Shown one piece after another: positions 32,917 through 41,400 of a DNA stretch of 48,332 nt (positions are counted from its first letter, which is position 1; every line of letters begins with the position of its first letter). The notes beneath the pieces are model-generated. The model saw only the letters and a program-made list of their open reading frames with translations, had not been told where the DNA came from and did no database searches. Made by a program: the position numbers and the translations under genes. This DNA comes from Streptomyces viridochromogenes DSM 40736 (GTDB lineage Bacteria; Actinomycetota; Actinomycetes; Streptomycetales; Streptomycetaceae): positions 6,865,346 to 6,913,677 of the forward strand of contig NZ_GG657757.1 in NCBI RefSeq assembly GCF_000158955.1, written 5' to 3'.

Positions 32917-34230
32917 ATGAACCGCCGTACCGTCCTCGCCCTCGCCGTGGGCGCCGCCCTGCTGGCCTCCGGCTGCACGGGCACCGGAGGCTCCTCCAAG
33001 GGCGCGGATGCCGAGGCGCCCGACGACCCCGCCGAGGTCAGCGGAACCATCACCGTCCTCACCCACCGGACCGACCTCGTGCAGGACGGGACGATGAAGA
33101 AGTACGCCGCCGAGTTCCGAAAGACCTACCCCAAGGCGAAGGTCGAGTTCGACGGCATCACCGACTACGAGGGCGAAGTCAAGATCCGTATGAACACGGA
33201 GAACTACGGCGACGTCCTCATGATCCCCGGGGTGATCGAGAAGAAGGACTACCCCAGGTTCTTCGCCTCACTGGGCCGTCAGGCCGAGCGGAGCAAGAAG
33301 TACCGCTTCACCGACTACACCACGGTCGAGGGCAAGGTCTACGGCCAGAGCCCACTCGGCGCGGTCCCGGGGTTCATCTACAACAAGAAGGTGTGGCGGG
33401 AGGCCGGCGTCACCGACTGGCCGAAGACCCCGGCCGAGTTCCTCGCCGACCTCAAGGCGATCAAGTCCAGGACCGACGCGATCCCGTACTACACCAACTT
33501 CAAGGACATGTGGCCGCTCACCCAGTGGACACAGGTCAACGGCTCGGTCAGCTGCGACGAACAGGCCACCACGAAGCTCGCCGAGGGCGACCCGTGGGCC
33601 GAGGGCGCCGACGTCCGGACCGCCGACACGCTGCTCTACGACATCGTGCGCGAAGGGCTCGTCGAGAAGGATCCGACGACGACCAACTGGGAGGCCTCCA
33701 AGCCCAAGCTGGCCAAGGGGGAGATCGCCACGATGTGGCTCGGCTCCTGGGCCGTCATCCAGATGCGGGGCGCGGCGGAGCAGGCCGGCGCGGACCCCGG
33801 CGACATCGGTTTCATGCCCTTCCCGGCCCAGAAGAACGGCACCTTCTGCGCGGTGGCGCAGCCCGACTACAACCAGGCCGTCAACATCCACTCCGAGCAC
33901 AAGGCCGCCGCCCGCGCCTGGATCGACTGGTTCACCGACAAGTCCGGCTACGCGGCGGACAACCTGGCGCTGTCCCCGCTCAGGTCCGCCCCGCTGCCCG
34001 AGGTCCTGAAGCCGTACGAGGAGGCCGGGGTGAGGATCCTCGACCTCGACGATGCCAAGGGCGCCGAGGTGAAGACCATCGACAACCAGTCGGAGGTCGG
34101 CATCAACAAGCCCGACTACCGCCAGGACCTGGTCGACCTCGCCCGCGGCGCCACCAAGGGCAGCCTGGACGACTTCCTGGACGGCCTCGCGAAGAAGTGG
34201 ACCGACACCCAGCAGTCCCTGGGGTCCTGA
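32917..34230 (+). CDS. sugar-binding lipoprotein of an ABC importer (probable mannoside)
   Basis: 437 residues from ATG 32917, nine bases after GGAG; an ATG two codons earlier is less well spaced. The signal peptide MNRRTVLALAVGAALLASGC ends in a clear lipobox (Cys20). The mature protein is a family-1 solute-binding protein (TITVLTHRTD, NTENYGDVLMIPG, LGAVPGFIYNKKVWREAGV, GEIATMWLGSWAVIQM). Location opposite a beta-mannosidase and LacI regulator suggests manno-oligosaccharides, but the pocket cannot be read for specificity. First of three overlapping genes; no ATPase gene is present. Confidence 0.87.
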   Translation: MNRRTVLALAVGAALLASGCTGTGGSSKGADAEAPDDPAEVSGTITVLTHRTDLVQDGTMKKYAAEFRKTYPKAKVEFDGITDYEGEVKIRMNTENYGDVLMIPGVIEKKDYPRFFASLGRQAERSKKYRFTDYTTVEGKVYGQSPLGAVPGFIYNKKVWREAGVTDWPKTPAEFLADLKAIKSRTDAIPYYTNFKDMWPLTQWTQVNGSVSCDEQATTKLAEGDPWAEGADVRTADTLLYDIVREGLVEKDPTTTNWEASKPKLAKGEIATMWLGSWAVIQMRGAAEQAGADPGDIGFMPFPAQKNGTFCAVAQPDYNQAVNIHSEHKAAARAWIDWFTDKSGYAADNLALSPLRSAPLPEVLKPYEEAGVRILDLDDAKGAEVKTIDNQSEVGINKPDYRQDLVDLARGATKGSLDDFLDGLAKKWTDTQQSLGS

Positions 34231-35177
34231 TGACGGACACGACCGCAAGGGCGGCCCGGGAGTCGGTGCCCGGGCCGCCCGCGCCCGGAGGGGCCCCCGC
34301 CCCGCGCCCCGCACCGCTGTGGCGCGGGGCCACCCCCTGGCTCTTCCTGCTCGCCCCGCTCACGCTGCTGATCGTCTTCACGTACGCCCCGATCGCCAAC
34401 ATGGTCGCCTACAGCTTCACCGACTGGGACGGCGTGAGCCCCGAGCTGCACTACACGGGCGCCGAGAACTACGCCGAACTCTTCACCCGCTCCGACCTGT
34501 TCGAGGTCTTCTGGGTCAGCGGCTACTACCTGGCGGCCTCGGTCTTCCAGATCGTCGCCGCGCTGTACTTCGCCACGATCCTCAGCTTCAACGTCCGCTT
34601 CCGGAACTTCTTCAAGGGCGTGCTGTTCTTCCCGTACCTGATCAACGGGGTGGCGATCGGTTTCGTCTTCCTCTACTTCTTCCAGGACGGCGGCACCCTC
34701 GACTCGGTCCTCGGCCTCCTCGGCATCGAGACGGACCGCGCGTGGCTCGGCTCCCCGACGTCGGCGAACACCTCCCTCGCCGCCGTCTCGGTCTGGCGCT
34801 ACCTGGGCCTGAACTTCGTCCTCTTCCTGGGCGCGATCCAGTCCATCCCCGGGGAGCTCCACGAGGCGGCCGAGCTGGACGGCGCGAACCGCTGGCACCA
34901 GTTCCGCCACGTCATCGCGCCCGGCATCAAACCGGTGCTGTCCCTGACGGTGATCCTCTCGGTCTCCGGCTCGCTGTCGGTCTTCGAGATCCCGTACATC
35001 ATGACCGGCGGGGCGACCGGCACCGAGACCTTCGTGATCCAGACCGTGAAGCTGGCCTTCCAGTTCAACAAGACAGGGCTCGCCTCGGCGGCCGCGATCG
35101 TGCTGCTGCTGATCGTCCTGGCGGTGACCTGGGTCCAGCGGCGCCTCGTCCCCGACGACAAGGTGGACCTCGCATGA
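34230..35177 (+). CDS. sugar ABC transporter permease, MalF type
   Basis: 315 residues; ATG 34230 overlaps the stop of the binding-protein gene. A Pro/Ala-rich cytoplasmic start of about 30 residues precedes six predicted spans (first at PWLFLLAPLTLLIVFTYAPI). The EAA loop is ELHEAAELDGANRWHQFRHV. It pairs with the next permease. Confidence 0.88.
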   Translation: MTDTTARAARESVPGPPAPGGAPAPRPAPLWRGATPWLFLLAPLTLLIVFTYAPIANMVAYSFTDWDGVSPELHYTGAENYAELFTRSDLFEVFWVSGYYLAASVFQIVAALYFATILSFNVRFRNFFKGVLFFPYLINGVAIGFVFLYFFQDGGTLDSVLGLLGIETDRAWLGSPTSANTSLAAVSVWRYLGLNFVLFLGAIQSIPGELHEAAELDGANRWHQFRHVIAPGIKPVLSLTVILSVSGSLSVFEIPYIMTGGATGTETFVIQTVKLAFQFNKTGLASAAAIVLLLIVLAVTWVQRRLVPDDKVDLA

Positions 35178-36004
35178 CGCGCCGCGCGGTGGCCCGAACG
35201 CTGGTGTATCTGTCCCTGGTCGCCGCGACGGTGGTGGTCCTGCTCCCGCTGGTGGCCGTACTCCTGACGTCCCTGAAGTCCGAGCGGGAGATGGCGGACG
35301 ACAGCGGCGCCCTCGCCCTCCCCGACGACCTGCTCAACTTCCACAACTACGCGACGGCCTTCCAGGACGGCCACATGCTGTCGGCGTTCGCCAACACGGC
35401 TCTCATCCTGCTCTTCGCCATCGGCGGCACGGTCCTGATCGGCTCGATGACGGCGTACGCGATCGACCGCTTCACCTTCCGCTTCAGGAAGCTGGTCGTG
35501 GCCCTGTTCCTGATCGCCGCGCTGGTCCCCGGTGTCACGACCCAGGTGGCGACCTTCCAGATCGTGAACAGCTTCGGCATGTTCGACAGCCTGTGGGCGC
35601 CGATCGCCCTCTACATGGGCACGGACATCGTCTCGATCTACATCTTCCTGCAGTTCGTCCGGTCCATCCCGACCTCGCTGGACGAGGCGGCCCGCCTGGA
35701 CGGCGCCAACGCCTTCACGATCTACCGCAGGATCATCCTCCCGCTGCTGAAGCCGGCGATCGCGACGGTGGTGATCGTCGAGGGCATCACCACCTACAAC
35801 GACTTCTACATTCCGTTCCTCTACATGCCCTCCGAGGATCTTGGCGTGATCTCGACGTCCCTGTTCCGCTTCAAGGGCCCCTTCGGCGCCCACTGGGAGA
35901 CCATCTCGGCAGGAGCGATCCTCGTGATCGCCCCGACCCTGATCGTCTTCCTGTTCCTCCAGCGCTTCATCTACAACGGCTTCACGCAAGGGGCCACGAA
36001 GTAA
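35174..36004 (+). CDS. sugar ABC transporter permease, MalG type
   Basis: 276 residues; ATG 35174 overlaps the previous stop (ATGA). Six predicted spans, with the EAA loop SLDEAARLDGANAFTIYRRI and a typical short C-terminal tail (NGFTQGATK). Last gene of the importer operon; followed by an intergenic repeat. Confidence 0.88.
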   Translation: MTRRAVARTLVYLSLVAATVVVLLPLVAVLLTSLKSEREMADDSGALALPDDLLNFHNYATAFQDGHMLSAFANTALILLFAIGGTVLIGSMTAYAIDRFTFRFRKLVVALFLIAALVPGVTTQVATFQIVNSFGMFDSLWAPIALYMGTDIVSIYIFLQFVRSIPTSLDEAARLDGANAFTIYRRIILPLLKPAIATVVIVEGITTYNDFYIPFLYMPSEDLGVISTSLFRFKGPFGAHWETISAGAILVIAPTLIVFLFLQRFIYNGFTQGATK

Positions 36005-36019
36005 GCGCCCTTCTTCTCC

Positions 36020-36065
36020 GGGGCGCGGGGCCGTGTCGATATGCGGCTCCGCCGCATGGGCGCGA
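36020..36065 (+). repeat. dispersed intergenic repeat, copy 1
   Basis: 46 bases with 41 identities to the reverse complement of 41789-41834. The common part includes GGGGCGCGGGGC and GTGCGGCTCCGCCGC-like sequence that can fold as a GCGGC-TCC-GCCGC hairpin. It lies between two gene ends. Confidence 0.75.
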
Positions 36066-36115
36066 ACCACCACGACACACCCGCAGCCGCCGTACGACGA
36101 GAAGCTCTGCGGCGG

Positions 36116-37406
36116 CTAGGCCTCCTTCGCGGACAGAGCCTCCACCAGCACCGGCGTGACCTGCTCGACCTGCCATTGACGCGCGCCATGACCTGCCAGC
36201 GCGGCCGCCACGGACTCGGCGTCGACAACCGCAGGCGGCTCCCAGCAGACCCGGCGCACCGTGTCCGGCGTGATCAGATTCTCCTGCGGCATGTTGAGCT
36301 CCTCGGCCAGGGCCGAGACCCCGGCCCGCGCGGCCGACAACCGCGCCGCGGCCACCGGGTCCTTGTCGGCCCAGGCGCGGGGCGGCGGCGGCCCCGCGAC
36401 AGGCTGCCCCGGCTGCGGCAACTGCGCCTCGCTCAGCCCCTTCGCCCGGTCCACCGCGGCCTGCCACTGCTCCAGCTGCCGCTTGCCCATCCGGTGTCCG
36501 TACCCGTTCAGCGCGGCCAGCGCGTGCACGTTGGCCGGCAGGGCCAGCGCGGCCTCCACGATCGCCGCGTCCCCGAGCACCTTGCCGGGGGGAGACGTCC
36601 CGCCGCTGCGCGATCCGGTCCCGGGTCTGCCACAGCTCCCGTACGACGGCCAGCTGCCGCCGCCGGCGCACCTTGTGCATCCCGGACGTACGCCGCCAGG
36701 GGTCCTTGCGCGGCTCCGGCGGCGGGGCGGAGGCGATCGCGTCGAACTCCTGGCGGGCCCAGTCCAGCTTGCCCTGCCGGTCCAGTTCCTTCTCCAGCGC
36801 GTCGCGCAGGTCGACGAGCAGCTCGACGTCCAGCGCCGCGTACCGCAGCCAGGGCTCCGGCAGCGGACGGGTGGACCAGTCGACGGCGGAGTGTCCCTTC
36901 TCCAGGACGAAGCCGAGGACGCCCTCGACCATCGCGCCGAGGCCGACCCGGGGGAATCCGGCGAGCCGCCCGGCGAGCTCGGTGTCGAAGAGCCGTGTCG
37001 GCACCATGCCTATCTCGCGCAGGCAGGGCAGGTCCTGGGTGGCGGCGTGCAGCACCCACTCGACGCCGGACAGGGCCTCGCCCAGGGCGGAGAGGTCGGG
37101 GCAGGCCACGGGATCGATCAGCGCGGTTCCGGCGCCCTCGCGGCGCAGCTGCACCAGGTAGGCGCGCTGCCCGTAGCGGTAGCCGGACGCCCGCTCGGCG
37201 TCGACGGCGACCGGGCCGGAGCCCGCCGCGAAGGCGGCGATCACCCGGGCCAGGGCGGCCTCGTCCGCGATCACGGGCGGAATGCCCTCACGCGGCTCCA
37301 GCAAAGGGATCGGCGCCTCCGTAGCAGAAGTTCCGCCGTCGTCCGGAGGGGCGCCTCCGGTGGTTCGCAGTGAGCTGTCTGCTGCGGTCTCGTGGGCGTC
37401 GGTCAC
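36116..37406 (-). pseudogene. rnd: ribonuclease D with C-terminal HRDC domain, interrupted by a +1 frameshift
   Basis: Predicted 3'-5' exoribonuclease in RNA processing. Starting at GTG 37406, codons 1-271 read the DEDD exonuclease domain: VAVDAERASGYRYGQRAYLVQL (Asp69, Glu71), LHAATQDLPCLREIG, and YAALDVELLVDLRDAL. At 36587-36592 the plus strand has six G (CCCCCC in the gene); after it the frame turns to low-information Arg/Gly/Ala sequence. The neighbouring frame continues as VLGDAAIVEAALALPANVHA and a full HRDC domain (ALNGYGHRMGKRQLEQW), ending at 36116. With five C, one protein of 429 residues results, normal for actinobacterial RNase D. This is either a sequencing error in a homopolymer or a real break. 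Without the HRDC domain, the product would be an exonuclease with a scrambled tail. Confidence 0.85.
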
Positions 37407-37434
37407 ATGTCAAGGGTATCCGTGTATGGACAGC

Positions 37435-37464
37435 GCCCGCCGACGGAACGTTCCGTCGACGGGC
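37435..37464. promoter_or_regulatory. 30-bp palindrome between whiI and rnd
   Basis: An inverted repeat with one mismatched pair and no loop, centred on a perfect 18-bp palindrome CGACGGAACGTTCCGTCG. It lies 29 bases upstream of the rnd start and 130 bases downstream of whiI, so it may be a terminator for whiI or an operator for rnd. The remaining part of the 187-base gap has TCACGTGA and TGATCA palindromes and nothing coding. Confidence 0.5.
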
Positions 37465-37593
37465 ACCCGGGGGTCGCAAACCAGTCAGGTCGGGGAAACA
37501 TCGGGTTCGCGGGTCGTGAAGGCATGGACGGGATCGGTGGTCCGAGTTCCGTTCACGTGAGTGACTGATCACAAAGGGTCATCGGAATGAGGG

Positions 37594-38256
37594 TCAGTGA
37601 ATGATCCCGGTCCGCAGCGCGACCGCGACCATCCCGGCGCGGTCGCCCGTGCCGAGCTTGCGGGCGATGCGGGCGAGGTGGCTCTTGACGGTCAGGGCGG
37701 ACAGCCCCATGGAAACGCCGATCGCCTTGTTCGACTGGCCCTCGGCGACCAGGCGCAGCACCTCGACCTCGCGGCCGGACAGCTCGCGGTAACCGCCCGG
37801 GTGGCTCGGGGCGCCCGGGGGGCGGCGGTGCAGACGGGCGGCGGCGGCGCCGATGGGGGCGGCGCCCGGGCGGGTGGGGAGCCCGACGTTGGTGCGCGTG
37901 CCGGTGACGACGTAGCCCTTCACACCGCCGGCGAGGGCGTTGCGCACGGCGCCGATGTCGTCGGCGGCGGAGAGGGCGAGCCCGTTGGGCCAGCCCGCGG
38001 CGCGGGTCTCCGACAGCAGGGTGAGGCCGGAGCCGTCGGGCAGATGGACGTCGGCGACGCAGATGTCGCGGGGGTTGCCGATGCGGGGACGAGCCTCCGC
38101 GATGGACGAGGCCTCGATGACATCGCGTACACCGAGCGCCCACAGGTGGCGGGTGACGGTGGAGCGAACACGCGGGTCGGCCACGACCACCATGGCGGTG
38201 GGCTTGTTCGGGCGGTAGGCGACCAGGCTTGCGGGCTGCTCGAGGAGAACGGACAC
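37594..38256 (-). CDS. whiI: WhiI, atypical orphan response regulator of sporulation
   Basis: DNA-binding regulator of late aerial-hypha development, 220 residues, the length I recall for S. coelicolor WhiI. GTG 38256 follows AGGAGG. The receiver domain keeps the acceptor position Asp69 (CVADVHLPDGSG), the residue number reported for WhiI, but its pocket is degenerate: the paired acids are reduced to Ala26-Asp27 and the usual Lys after the fifth strand is Val117 (GYVVTG), so normal phosphorylation is unlikely. After a Pro/Ala-rich linker, a LuxR/NarL HTH occupies about 155-220 (ELSGREVEVLRLVAEGQSNK, LSALTVKSHLARIARKLG). WhiI is known to act together with BldM. No histidine kinase gene is adjacent. 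The upstream sigma-WhiG-like promoter supports the call. Confidence 0.92.
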   Translation of the reverse strand: MSVLLEQPASLVAYRPNKPTAMVVVADPRVRSTVTRHLWALGVRDVIEASSIAEARPRIGNPRDICVADVHLPDGSGLTLLSETRAAGWPNGLALSAADDIGAVRNALAGGVKGYVVTGTRTNVGLPTRPGAAPIGAAAARLHRRPPGAPSHPGGYRELSGREVEVLRLVAEGQSNKAIGVSMGLSALTVKSHLARIARKLGTGDRAGMVAVALRTGIIH

Positions 38257-38334
38257 CAGGCCTCCTGGGGTGCGGGACGGGGCCGGCTCGTGGGGGTGAA
38301 GCCGGGACGAACCGTGCTTTCAAGGTCACAGTCG

Positions 38335-38362
38335 TCTTCGGCACCCAACCCGTCCGCCTTTA
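38335..38362 (-). promoter_or_regulatory. sigma-WhiG-type promoter of whiI
   Basis: On the minus strand TAAA (38362-38359), 16 bases, then GCCGAAGA (38342-38335). The sigma-WhiG consensus is TAAA-N15/16-GCCGATAA, so the -35 is exact and the -10 matches 6 of 8. It predicts a leader of about 70 bases before the whiI start. A flanking inverted repeat ATCAC-N6-GTGAT (about 38370-38386) could be an operator. The rest of the 323-base gap 38257-38579 has a hairpin near 38550 and no convincing gene. Confidence 0.72.
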
Positions 38363-38537
38363 GAGAATGATCACGAATCGGTGATAACAATCCGTGCAAT
38401 TCGGACACGCGGTCGATCATTCGAAGGTCGAACGGTTTCGCTCTGCGTCGCTACGCGGTCGAAAGTGGCCGTATCGACAAAGTGATTCGGCCAAGAGAGG
38501 GACGCAGGTGTGATCGTCGACAGGGCATGGTTGACCG

Positions 38538-38564
38538 CCCCGTACAGGTTCGATCAGTACGGGG
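38538..38564 (-). terminator. hairpin and direct repeats downstream of the DUF3000 gene
   Basis: CCCCGTAC (38538-38545) and GTACGGGG (38557-38564) form an 8-bp stem with an 11-base loop, 15 bases past the DUF3000 stop. ACAGGTTCGATCAG occurs twice (38544-38557, 38570-38583), the second copy covering the stop codon. Confidence 0.55.
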
Positions 38565-38579
38565 TCGGAACAGGTTCGA

Positions 38580-39254
38580 TCAGCGGGACTGGGGCCCCCG
38601 CCGCTGCGGCAGCGTCACCACCGACGCGTCCCCGGGCCCGGCCGGCGGCAGGCCCGCGACCTGGGCGAGGAGATCGCACCAGGACGCCAGGTGCGCGGCC
38701 GTGTCCGGAACCCCGCCCAGACCCTCGCGCGGCGTCCACGACGCCCGGATCTCGATCTGCGAGGCGGCCGGGCGCGCGGACAGCCCGCCGAAGTAGTGGG
38801 AGCTCGCCCGCGTGACCGTGCCGCTCGGCTCCCCGTACGCCAGTCCGCGCGTCTGGAGCGCGCCGGTCAGCCAGGACCAGCACACCTCCGGCAGCAGCGG
38901 ATCCGCGGCCATCTCCGACTCCAGCTCCGCGCGCACCAGCGTCACCAGCCGGAACGTGCCCTGCCACGCGTCGTGTCCGGCCGGGTCGTGCAGCAGCACC
39001 AGCCGGCCGTCGGCCAGGTCCTGGTCGCCGTCGACGACCGCGGCCTCCAGCGCGTAGGAGTGGGGGGCGAGCCGCTTCGGCGCGGGGGTCGGCTCGACCT
39101 CGATCTGGGGCCGCAGCCGCGCCGACCTGAGCGCGTCGACGGCGGCCCGGAAGGGCAGCGGGGCGGTGTCCGCCTCCCGCCGGTCTTTCTCGGTGTCCTT
39201 CGCTTCGTCCATTCCGCCAGCGCCGTCCGACAGTCGTCCCTGAGCCGCAGCCAT
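38580..39254 (-). CDS. DUF3000-family protein
   Basis: 224 residues from ATG 39254; an internal start at MDEAKDTEKDRRE (15 codons in) is possible. It matches my memory of the actinobacterial DUF3000 family: LPFRAAVDALRSARLRPQIEVEPTP, a central LEAAVVDGDQDLADGRLVLLHDP, LLPEVCWSWLTGAL and SQIEIRASWTP. No catalytic residues, signal or membrane span are evident. The family is usually next to hemE, from which it diverges here. Function unknown. Confidence 0.78.
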   Translation of the reverse strand: MAAAQGRLSDGAGGMDEAKDTEKDRREADTAPLPFRAAVDALRSARLRPQIEVEPTPAPKRLAPHSYALEAAVVDGDQDLADGRLVLLHDPAGHDAWQGTFRLVTLVRAELESEMAADPLLPEVCWSWLTGALQTRGLAYGEPSGTVTRASSHYFGGLSARPAASQIEIRASWTPREGLGGVPDTAAHLASWCDLLAQVAGLPPAGPGDASVVTLPQRRGPQSR

Positions 39255-39355
39255 GCGGGAAGATTACGGGGACCGGAGCCCGGCTGCCGGGCTAGACACC
39301 CCGCGCCTCTCCAGGGGCTGAATCACGCCCATGCGCGGCGTGCGAAACTTGCCCC

Positions 39356-40423
39356 GTGAGTGCCAACGACGCCCCCCGGGTCCAGCAGCCGTCCGCCACG
39401 TACGACTCCGCCTTCCTCAAGGCCTGCCGGCGCGAGCCCGTCCCCCACACGCCGGTGTGGTTCATGCGGCAGGCCGGGCGCTCACTGCCGGAGTACCGCA
39501 AGGTGCGCGAGGGCATTCCGATGCTCGAGTCCTGCATGCGGCCCGAACTCGTCACGGAGATCACCCTCCAGCCGGTGCGCCGGCACAACGTGGACGCGGC
39601 GATCTACTTCAGCGACATCGTCGTCCCGCTCAAGGCCATCGGCGTCGACCTCGACATCAAGCCAGGGGTCGGCCCGGTCGTCGAGCGCCCGATCCGCAGC
39701 CGCGAGGACCTCGCCCAACTGCGCGACCTGACCCCCGAGGACGTCTCCTACGTCACCGAGGCCATCGGCCTGCTCACCCGCGAGCTCGGCGCCACGCCCC
39801 TCATCGGCTTCGCCGGCGCCCCCTTCACCCTCGCCAGCTACCTCGTCGAGGGCGGCCCGTCCCGCACGTACGAGAACGCCAAGGCGATGATGTACGGCGA
39901 CCCCGAGCTCTGGGCCGATCTGCTCGACCGCCTCGCCGGCATCACGGCCGCCTTCCTGAAGGTGCAGATCGAGGCGGGCGCCTCGGCGGTCCAGCTGTTC
40001 GACTCCTGGGCGGGCGCCCTCGCCCCCGTCGACTACCGGCGCTCCGTGCTGCCGGCGTCGGCGAAGGTGTTCGACGCCGTGGCCGGCTACGGCGTGCCGC
40101 GCATCCACTTCGGCGTCGGCACCGGCGAGCTGCTCCCGCTCATGGGCGAGGCCGGCGCGGACGTCGTCGGCGTCGACTGGCGCGTCCCCATGGACGAGGC
40201 CGCGCGCCGCGTCGGCCCCGGCAAGGCGCTCCAGGGCAATCTCGACCCGACCGTGCTGTTCGCCCCGACGGAGGCCGTCGAGGCCAAGACCCAGGAGGTC
40301 CTGGACGCGGCGGCGGACCTGGAGGGGCACGTCTTCAACCTCGGCCACGGCGTCATGCCGGCCACGGACCCGGACGCGCTGACGCGGCTGGTGGAGTACG
40401 TCCACACACGGACCGCCCGCTGA
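39356..40423 (+). CDS. hemE: uroporphyrinogen III decarboxylase
   Basis: Converts uroporphyrinogen III to coproporphyrinogen III by removing four carboxyl groups; cytoplasmic. 355 residues from GTG 39356. Signatures: PVWFMRQAGRSLPEYRKVRE (about 27-46, with the arginines that bind the substrate), YFSDIVVPLKAIG (Asp near 88), and GFAGAPFTLASYLVEGG (near 150). C-terminal FNLGHGVMPATDPD is also typical. It diverges from DUF3000 and converges on the rhomboid gene with 22 bases between. Confidence 0.96.
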   Translation: MSANDAPRVQQPSATYDSAFLKACRREPVPHTPVWFMRQAGRSLPEYRKVREGIPMLESCMRPELVTEITLQPVRRHNVDAAIYFSDIVVPLKAIGVDLDIKPGVGPVVERPIRSREDLAQLRDLTPEDVSYVTEAIGLLTRELGATPLIGFAGAPFTLASYLVEGGPSRTYENAKAMMYGDPELWADLLDRLAGITAAFLKVQIEAGASAVQLFDSWAGALAPVDYRRSVLPASAKVFDAVAGYGVPRIHFGVGTGELLPLMGEAGADVVGVDWRVPMDEAARRVGPGKALQGNLDPTVLFAPTEAVEAKTQEVLDAAADLEGHVFNLGHGVMPATDPDALTRLVEYVHTRTAR

Positions 40424-40445
40424 CGCACCCGCGCGCCGAGGGGCC

Positions 40446-41264
40446 CTACCAGCCCGGCCGCGCCCGCCTGCCGAAGAGGATGCCGCGCGGCTCCGGCGGC
40501 GGCGGCGTGCCGGGCCGCAACGGCCAGGCGATCAGCATGCCGGCGACAAAGCCCGCGACGTGCGCCGCGTACGCCACCGTGCCGGCGTCGGAGACCCCCT
40601 CGCCGGAGGAGTACACCGCCTGCAGGACGAACCAGAAGCCCAGCACGATCCAGGCCGGCAGCCGCAGCGGCAGGAAGATCAGGAACGGCACCAGGACCCA
40701 GACCCGGGCCCTCGGGTAGAGCACCAGATAGGCGCCCAGCACCCCCGCGATCGCCCCTGACGCGCCGATCAGGGGGGCGCCCGAGTCGGCGTTGAGGAGC
40801 GCGAAGCCGTACCCCGCCGCGTATCCGCAGACGACGTAGAAGAGCAGGAACCGGAGGTGGCCCATCCGGTCCTCGATGTTGTTGCCGAAGATCCACAGGA
40901 ACAGCATGTTGCCCAGCAGGTGCAGCCAGCTGCCGTGCAGGAACATCGCTGTCAGGACGCTGAGTTCCGGGGACTTGTCGTAGGGCGGCGGCCCGACGAC
41001 ACAGCCGGCTCCCTGTGAGCCGACTCCGACGTCGCCCGTGGGCACCAGTCGTGGCAGCTGATGGTGGATCAGCTCCCGTGGCACCGCCGCGTAATGGTCC
41101 AGGAACGCCTGGAGGTGGCACAGCTGGGCCAGGCTGCTGTCGCCCGTCAGGGAGCCGGCCATGCCGGGGGTGCGCAGGAACACGACGATGTTGGCGGTGA
41201 GCAGGGCGTACGTCACCCAGGGGGTGCGCCGCACGGGGTTCACGTCATGGACGGGGATGACCAC
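40446..41264 (-). CDS. rhomboid-family intramembrane serine protease
   Basis: 272 residues, starting at GTG 41264 (VVIPVHDVNPVRRTPWVTYALL), chosen because the family often begins this way; the ribosome site is weak and the upstream frame looks non-coding. Six or seven spans. Catalytic residues: Ser in LIGASGAIAGVLGAY and His in AAHVAGFVAGMLIAW; FLHGSWLHLLGNMLFLWIFG gives the HxxxN-like motif of the second span. There is a roughly 60-residue external loop between spans 1 and 2. Substrates are unknown. It diverges from the next small gene. Confidence 0.88.
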   Translation of the reverse strand: MVIPVHDVNPVRRTPWVTYALLTANIVVFLRTPGMAGSLTGDSSLAQLCHLQAFLDHYAAVPRELIHHQLPRLVPTGDVGVGSQGAGCVVGPPPYDKSPELSVLTAMFLHGSWLHLLGNMLFLWIFGNNIEDRMGHLRFLLFYVVCGYAAGYGFALLNADSGAPLIGASGAIAGVLGAYLVLYPRARVWVLVPFLIFLPLRLPAWIVLGFWFVLQAVYSSGEGVSDAGTVAYAAHVAGFVAGMLIAWPLRPGTPPPPEPRGILFGRRARPGW

Positions 41265-41400
41265 ACCACTCGTGTGCCCGCAGAGGCGCCGATGAATCAG
41301 GGGGATGTGGCTGAACGCAGCCGTGCGGGTGTGCGTATGTGTCGGCAACCGCCCGCGGCGCGGGGAAGGCGGGTCGCGGGGCCGACGTGAGGAACAGGCG

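Noticed and set aside
30627..34229. Long plus-strand frame running through the GH2 gene into the permease
   Set aside because: Only the last part (from 34230) has membrane-protein sequence; the rest is antisense or out of frame with GH2 and the binding protein.
36116..37406. Programmed frameshift in rnd
   Set aside because: No stimulatory structure or conserved slippery heptamer was evident; an indel in the C6 run is the simpler reading.
38510..38815. Small plus-strand frame starting VIVDRAWLTAPYRF after a purine-rich stretch
   Set aside because: After about 30 codons it becomes Arg/Pro-rich and lies antisense to DUF3000; no family recognised.
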